DNA from: Leifsonia sp. Root112D2
Lineage (GTDB): Bacteria > Actinomycetota > Actinomycetes > Actinomycetales > Microbacteriaceae
Assembly (NCBI RefSeq): GCF_001424905.1
Contig: NZ_LMCU01000001.1
Span: 2,721,480 to 2,785,479 of the forward strand
Reading direction: 5' to 3'
DNA length: 64,000 nt
Shown here piece by piece: positions 61,099 through 64,000 of this stretch. Positions within the stretch are counted from its first letter, which is position 1. Each line of letters starts with the position of its first letter. Below the pieces are notes generated by a model. That model saw only the letters and a program-made list of their open reading frames with translations, searched no databases and was not told the origin of the DNA. A program made the position numbers and the translations under genes.

Positions 61099-62334
61099 TC
61101 AGAAGGGCGGCGGATCGCTGGTGCGCGTAAAGCCCGTGGGCGTGGTCCAGGCATAGCGACCGCCTTCGGCGCGACTCAGCGTGATTTTCGTCTTGTGTTT
61201 GAGGCTGTGGTGCCCGCGGCTGAGCGGGGCGAGGTTGTCGTCGTTGGTGGTGCCGTCGAACTGCCAATCGGTCGTGTGGTCCAGGTCACACTCACGCGAC
61301 GCTCTGGAGCAGTGCGGAACAACACAGCTGCGGAACTTGCGTCGCAGCCACTCACGCTGTGCCGCGGTGGGGCGGTAGCTTCGCCGGTCCATGTTCAGGT
61401 CGACACCGCTGATCGGATCCGTGAAGATTCGCCGGAACGACGGGGCATCCGCCACCAGCAACCGTGCGGTCGCCTCATCAATGGGTCCGTAACCGTCAAG
61501 GACGGCCGGAGCCAGCTGTGCCTGTGTGAGCAACGTGGGCTGATTCAGCAGCGTCGTCACCGGCACCGAGATCTGCACGTGGGTCACAACCTCGTTCGGA
61601 GTTCCTCTACCGGTGAGCAGGTCGGCCGCGGCATCCGCACGCAACTGAGCCAGGGTGCGGCTCTCATCGGACTGCGCTCGTTGCCGTGACGCCGCCGCGG
61701 TCAGGCGCGCGTCGATCTTCATGATGGCGGGCGCATCCGAGTAGAGATGCATCCACGCCATGCCGTCATCGGCCGGTTCGATCTCGACTCGCCGATCAAC
61801 GGCCGCCGCCTGATGACGCTCAACCGGGTCCGCCGGATGCAGCCGCTCACGGATCACACGCGCTGCCGTACGGAATTTCGACGGAGTCAGTCGTGCAGCC
61901 CTGTCGACGAGCAGCGCATCGAGTTCATCGAAGACCGGTGAATCGTCGGGGAGGCTTCGCGCCAGTTCGGCAGCAGTGCGCACATTACTGTGGGGCACTC
62001 GGCCGCCTCGAAACTCCGCCCACACCTTCGGCAGCCGCGCGATCAGTGTCTCCGTGTCGTGAAGCAGCGACCAGATCACGTTCTCCGATTTCGACAGGCG
62101 CAAAGCCAGGTCGAAGACGACCGAGCGCTCGGCGAGCCGGATGCCCTCCGCACGCGTCTGCGCCGCACCCGGCAGCACGTATAACTCCGGATGCCGCCGG
62201 GCCAGCAACACGGCCTCGTAGATCGCGTTCATCTGCAGGCATTGCACGGCCGCAAGCGATGCGTTCAACAACGCGGCAGCGGACAGGCGCGTCTTCAGTT
62301 CACGCGTCTCGTCGCTTTCCTCGTTTTCGACCAT
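61099..62334 (-). CDS. DUF222/13E12-type HNH endonuclease domain protein
   Basis: The 411-residue protein has a long helical DUF222 region (about 1-260), then a C-terminal HNH domain: 'CVVPHCSRASRECDLDHTTDWQFDGTTNDDNLAPLSRGHHSLKHK' with paired Cys/His metal ligands and the His-Asn-His core. This is the 13E12-repeat family, common and often multi-copy in actinobacteria, thought to be mobile or selfish but with no known cut site. The start at 62334 may be leaderless. It converges with the unknown gene upstream. Confidence 0.85.
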   Translation of the reverse strand: MVENEESDETRELKTRLSAAALLNASLAAVQCLQMNAIYEAVLLARRHPELYVLPGAAQTRAEGIRLAERSVVFDLALRLSKSENVIWSLLHDTETLIARLPKVWAEFRGGRVPHSNVRTAAELARSLPDDSPVFDELDALLVDRAARLTPSKFRTAARVIRERLHPADPVERHQAAAVDRRVEIEPADDGMAWMHLYSDAPAIMKIDARLTAAASRQRAQSDESRTLAQLRADAAADLLTGRGTPNEVVTHVQISVPVTTLLNQPTLLTQAQLAPAVLDGYGPIDEATARLLVADAPSFRRIFTDPISGVDLNMDRRSYRPTAAQREWLRRKFRSCVVPHCSRASRECDLDHTTDWQFDGTTNDDNLAPLSRGHHSLKHKTKITLSRAEGGRYAWTTPTGFTRTSDPPPF

Positions 62335-62340
62335 GACTCA

Positions 62341-62346
62341 ACTATC
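62341..62346 (-). promoter_or_regulatory. -10-like GATAGT of the HNH gene (leaderless)
   Basis: On the minus strand GATAGT ends six bases before the ATG at 62334. The region 62335-62410 is AT-rich compared with its surroundings and holds TTCGATAG twice, 44 bases apart. Confidence 0.35.
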
Positions 62347-62477
62347 GAACACACCACCGACATTGTGAGAGGACAGTTCGACAAGCTATCGAATATTTAT
62401 CTCACATTTTCGAGCGAGGGACTTGCCGATGGATTGAGGGCGGTCAGGTTGCAATCTCGCTCAGGTTCCGAACCCCA

Positions 62478-62483
62478 TAGGCT
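62478..62483 (+). promoter_or_regulatory. -10-like TAGGCT of the Nudix gene (leaderless)
   Basis: TAGGCT ends six bases before GTG 62490 and there is no ribosome-binding site. It decides the start in favour of GTG 62490 over TTG 62487. Confidence 0.45.
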
Positions 62484-62489
62484 GCATTG

Positions 62490-62921
62490 GTGGCACACTA
62501 CGGCGTCTACGGGGCATGGCGTCAGAACGGCCGCGTCGTGGCGATCCGAAAGGCGCGAGGCCCGTACACAGGCATGCTCGACCTTCCGGGAGGGTCGCCC
62601 GAAGGCGACGAGACATCCGAGGAGACGCTTCTTCGGGAGCTACACGAGGAATGCGGGGTAGCCGACGTTCACGTCGTGTCGTGGCATCCATTCGATTTCT
62701 TCATCACAGAGTCGAGTACCGGCGAGCCGGTCAACTCGAACCATCGCGGGTCGATTGCCATCGTGCGCGTGCTTGACACCGTGAAGCCCATCGAGAACGT
62801 CGAGGATGTGCGCGGCGTCGAGCTGATCGATCCCCGCGAGCATCCCGAGTCTGAGTTCACGCCGCCGTTTGCGTATGCGCTCACTCTCCTGCACGACCCC
62901 GGCCTCACCCCACGCCGCTAG
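62490..62921 (+). CDS. Nudix hydrolase
   Basis: The 143-residue protein has a complete Nudix box 'GSPEGDETSEETLLRELHEECGV' (GX5EX7REUXEEXGU) with the metal-binding glutamates. The substrate class cannot be read from sequence; nucleoside diphosphates or sugars linked to X are typical. The start at GTG 62490 is placed by the -10 six bases upstream. It precedes rpe by nine bases but rpe has its own -10. Confidence 0.88.
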   Translation: MAHYGVYGAWRQNGRVVAIRKARGPYTGMLDLPGGSPEGDETSEETLLRELHEECGVADVHVVSWHPFDFFITESSTGEPVNSNHRGSIAIVRVLDTVKPIENVEDVRGVELIDPREHPESEFTPPFAYALTLLHDPGLTPRR

Positions 62922-62924
62922 GCT
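62919..62924 (+). promoter_or_regulatory. -10-like TAGGCT of rpe (leaderless)
   Basis: TAGGCT ends six bases before ATG 62931; it overlaps the stop of the Nudix gene. The spacer GGCACC has no ribosome-binding site. Confidence 0.45.
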
Positions 62925-62930
62925 GGCACC

Positions 62931-63593
62931 ATGCCCGTCAGAATCAATCCGAGCATTCTCGCCGCCGACTTCGTGAACCTCGAGCGCGATCTGGGCCGCA
63001 TCTCCAGCGCCGATCTCGTGCACGTGGACGTCATGGACAACCATTTCGTGCCAAACCTCACCTTCGGGCCCCAAATGGTCGGTCGTGTGCAGGATGTGGC
63101 GACGATTCCGCTCGACGTGCACCTCATGATCGAAAACCCCGAGCGCTGGGCGCCTGGATACGCCGAGCTCGGCGCGTTCTCTGTCACCTTCCACGCCGAG
63201 GCGACGAGCGATCCGGTTGCGTTGGCACGCCAGTTGCGGCAGATGGGCGCGCGCGCCGGCGTCGCGCTCAAGCCAGGCACCGACATCGAGCCCTATCTCG
63301 AGCTGCTGGCCGAATTCGATCAAGTACTCGTCATGACCGTCGAACCCGGGTTCGGCGGCCAGTCGTTCATGCCCGAGACGATGCCCAAGCTGCGGATGCT
63401 GCGCGAACGAGCCCTGAAATCCGGTCTCGACGTGTGGTTGCAGGTCGACGGCGGAATCACCGAGGAAACCATAGTGACCGCGGCGGAGGCCGGGGCGGAC
63501 ACCTTCGTGGCCGGCTCCAGCGTCTTCGCCTCCGAAGACCCCGCTGCCCGGATCGCGCTGCTGCGCGAGACGGCCGCGCGACACAGCCACTGA
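62931..63593 (+). CDS. rpe: Ribulose-phosphate 3-epimerase
   Basis: The 220-residue TIM barrel has 'INPSILAADFVNLERDL', 'LVHVDVMDNHFVPNLTFGP' with metal-binding His and Asp, 'DVHLMIENPE', 'VLVMTVEPGFGGQSFMPE' and 'QVDGGITEET', all conserved in Rpe. It interconverts ribulose- and xylulose-5-phosphate in the pentose phosphate pathway. It is probably transcribed leaderless from its own promoter. Confidence 0.96.
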   Translation: MPVRINPSILAADFVNLERDLGRISSADLVHVDVMDNHFVPNLTFGPQMVGRVQDVATIPLDVHLMIENPERWAPGYAELGAFSVTFHAEATSDPVALARQLRQMGARAGVALKPGTDIEPYLELLAEFDQVLVMTVEPGFGGQSFMPETMPKLRMLRERALKSGLDVWLQVDGGITEETIVTAAEAGADTFVAGSSVFASEDPAARIALLRETAARHSH

Positions 63594-63604
63594 TGCGATA
63601 CCGG

Positions 63605-63610
63605 TAGCCT
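63605..63610 (+). promoter_or_regulatory. -10-like TAGCCT of hisE (leaderless)
   Basis: TAGCCT ends six bases before GTG 63617; the spacer GTATTC is not a ribosome-binding site. Confidence 0.4.
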
Positions 63611-63616
63611 GTATTC

Positions 63617-63880
63617 GTGAAAACTTTCGACGACCTCTTCGCCGAGCTGAGCGAGAAAGCCAGGACCCGTCCGGCCGACTCTCGCACCGTTGCGGAACTC
63701 GACGCCGGCGTGCATGCCATCGGCAAGAAGATCGTCGAGGAGGCCGCCGAGGTGTGGATGGCCGCCGAATACGAGACCACAGAGAACACGGCCGAGGAGA
63801 TCTCGCAGCTGCTCTACCACCTGCAGGTGCTCATGATTGAGCGCGGGCTGTCGACGGCGGATGTGTACCGACATCTGTGA
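63617..63880 (+). CDS. hisE: Phosphoribosyl-ATP pyrophosphatase
   Basis: The 87-residue protein is a stand-alone HisE (no HisI fused) with '[70 protein letters not shown]', the four-helix EExxE pyrophosphatase pattern. It hydrolyses PR-ATP in the second step of histidine synthesis. GTG start; hisG follows after 62 bases. Confidence 0.93.
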   Translation: MKTFDDLFAELSEKARTRPADSRTVAELDAGVHAIGKKIVEEAAEVWMAAEYETTENTAEEISQLLYHLQVLMIERGLSTADVYRHL

Positions 63881-63910
63881 TGTGCACACCACAGATGTTC
63901 GAACATCACA
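63876..63910 (+). promoter_or_regulatory. Palindrome and inverted repeat between hisE and hisG
   Basis: TGTGATGT (63876-63883) and ACATCACA (63903-63910) form an inverted repeat across the end of hisE, and the perfect 14-bp palindrome GATGTTC/GAACATC (63894-63907) lies inside it. It could be an operator for hisG or a weak terminator of hisE. Confidence 0.4.
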
Positions 63911-63930
63911 CCCCCTGACACTTTTATCGA

Positions 63931-63936
63931 TAGGCC
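63931..63936 (+). promoter_or_regulatory. -10-like TAGGCC of hisG (leaderless)
   Basis: TAGGCC ends six bases before ATG 63943, the same layout as rpe and hisE. No ribosome-binding site is present. Confidence 0.35.
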
Positions 63937-63942
63937 ATCACC

Positions 63943-64000
63943 ATGCTGAGAATTGCGGTGCCCAACAAGGGCTCCCTGTCTGAAACCGCAGCACAAATGC
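63943..64000 (+). CDS. hisG: ATP phosphoribosyltransferase, N-terminal part (cut by window edge)
   Basis: The 19 codons seen read 'MLRIAVPNKGSLSETAAQM', the typical HisG start with the PRPP-binding 'vPNKGxL' element. The enzyme catalyses the first step of histidine synthesis. It follows hisE, as expected, and the rest lies beyond the window. Confidence 0.88.
   Translation, partial: MLRIAVPNKGSLSETAAQM

Noticed and set aside
62345..62380. Possible LexA/SOS box (TCGAAC ... GTTCGA) before the HNH gene.
   Set aside because: The half sites are about 25 bases apart, not four as in the actinobacterial SOS box, so LexA binding is not supported.

Overview
The window is a stretch of high-G+C actinobacterial chromosome with a core-genome character. 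The family is most likely Microbacteriaceae (Micrococcales); I infer this from gene order (pdxS-pdxT-yebC-ruvCAB-yajC-secDF-relA; alaS-ruvX-mltG-aroECKB-efp-nusB; pyrRBC-carAB-pyrF-gmk-rpoZ-coaBC-metK-priA-fmt-rsmB), from actinobacterium-specific products (a degenerate PriA, an mIHF domain on Gmk, PyrF of the actinobacterial type, a CRIGERSS sulfurtransferase) and from codon use. No insertion sequence, prophage, integron or CRISPR array is visible.

Layout. 0-6.8 kb: the end of a hydrolase, SufE plus a sulfurtransferase (minus strand), ZapE-like ATPase, an ammonium transporter behind GlnR-like boxes, an SMP-30 lactonase overlapping a TDT-family transporter, and a solitary PemK/MazF-like protein. 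6.8-7.4 kb: four tRNA genes, Val(CAC) on the minus strand and Gly(GCC)-Cys(GCA)-Val(GAC) on the plus strand. 7.4-10.4 kb: a short UvrA paralogue and a HEAT-repeat protein. 10.5-14.6 kb: thrS, a HIT hydrolase, and the PLP synthase pair pdxS/pdxT. 14.7-23.4 kb: yebC, the ruvCAB Holliday-junction operon, yajC-secD-secF and the bifunctional (p)ppGpp enzyme. 23.4-26.2 kb (minus): an AbiEi-like protein, a DUF349 protein and a membrane-anchored cyclophilin. 26.3-28.6 kb: rarA and rpsD with a structured leader.

28.6-32.8 kb is the most distinctive metabolic island: a methylenetetrahydrofolate reductase, a formyl-THF deformylase and a LigM-like tetrahydrofolate-dependent O-demethylase, then a PadR-family regulator. 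Two 28-bp operator-like sequences, one a perfect palindrome, lie in front of the first gene. The set looks like a regulated system that strips methyl groups from methoxylated aromatics and recycles the C1-loaded folate.

32.8-43.4 kb carries two small membrane proteins, alaS, ruvX, mltG, the shikimate genes aroE-C-K-B, efp, nusB and a DsbA-like lipoprotein. 43.4-53.2 kb is the pyrimidine operon, preceded by a PyrR-binding loop beside the pyrR ribosome-binding site. It runs into a guanylate kinase whose first 110 residues are an mIHF-type nucleoid-protein domain. 53.2-60.4 kb: rpoZ, coaBC, metK (behind three 16-bp direct repeats), degenerate priA, fmt and rsmB. 60.4-62.5 kb is a small accessory pocket (an unknown protein and a DUF222/HNH protein). 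The window closes with a Nudix hydrolase, rpe, hisE and the start of hisG.

A recurring feature is a -10-like hexamer (often TAGGCT or TAGACT) exactly six bases before an ATG or GTG with no ribosome-binding site. This suggests that several genes (efp, aroC, rpe, the Nudix gene, the DUF948 gene, hisE, hisG, the HNH gene) are expressed from leaderless transcripts.
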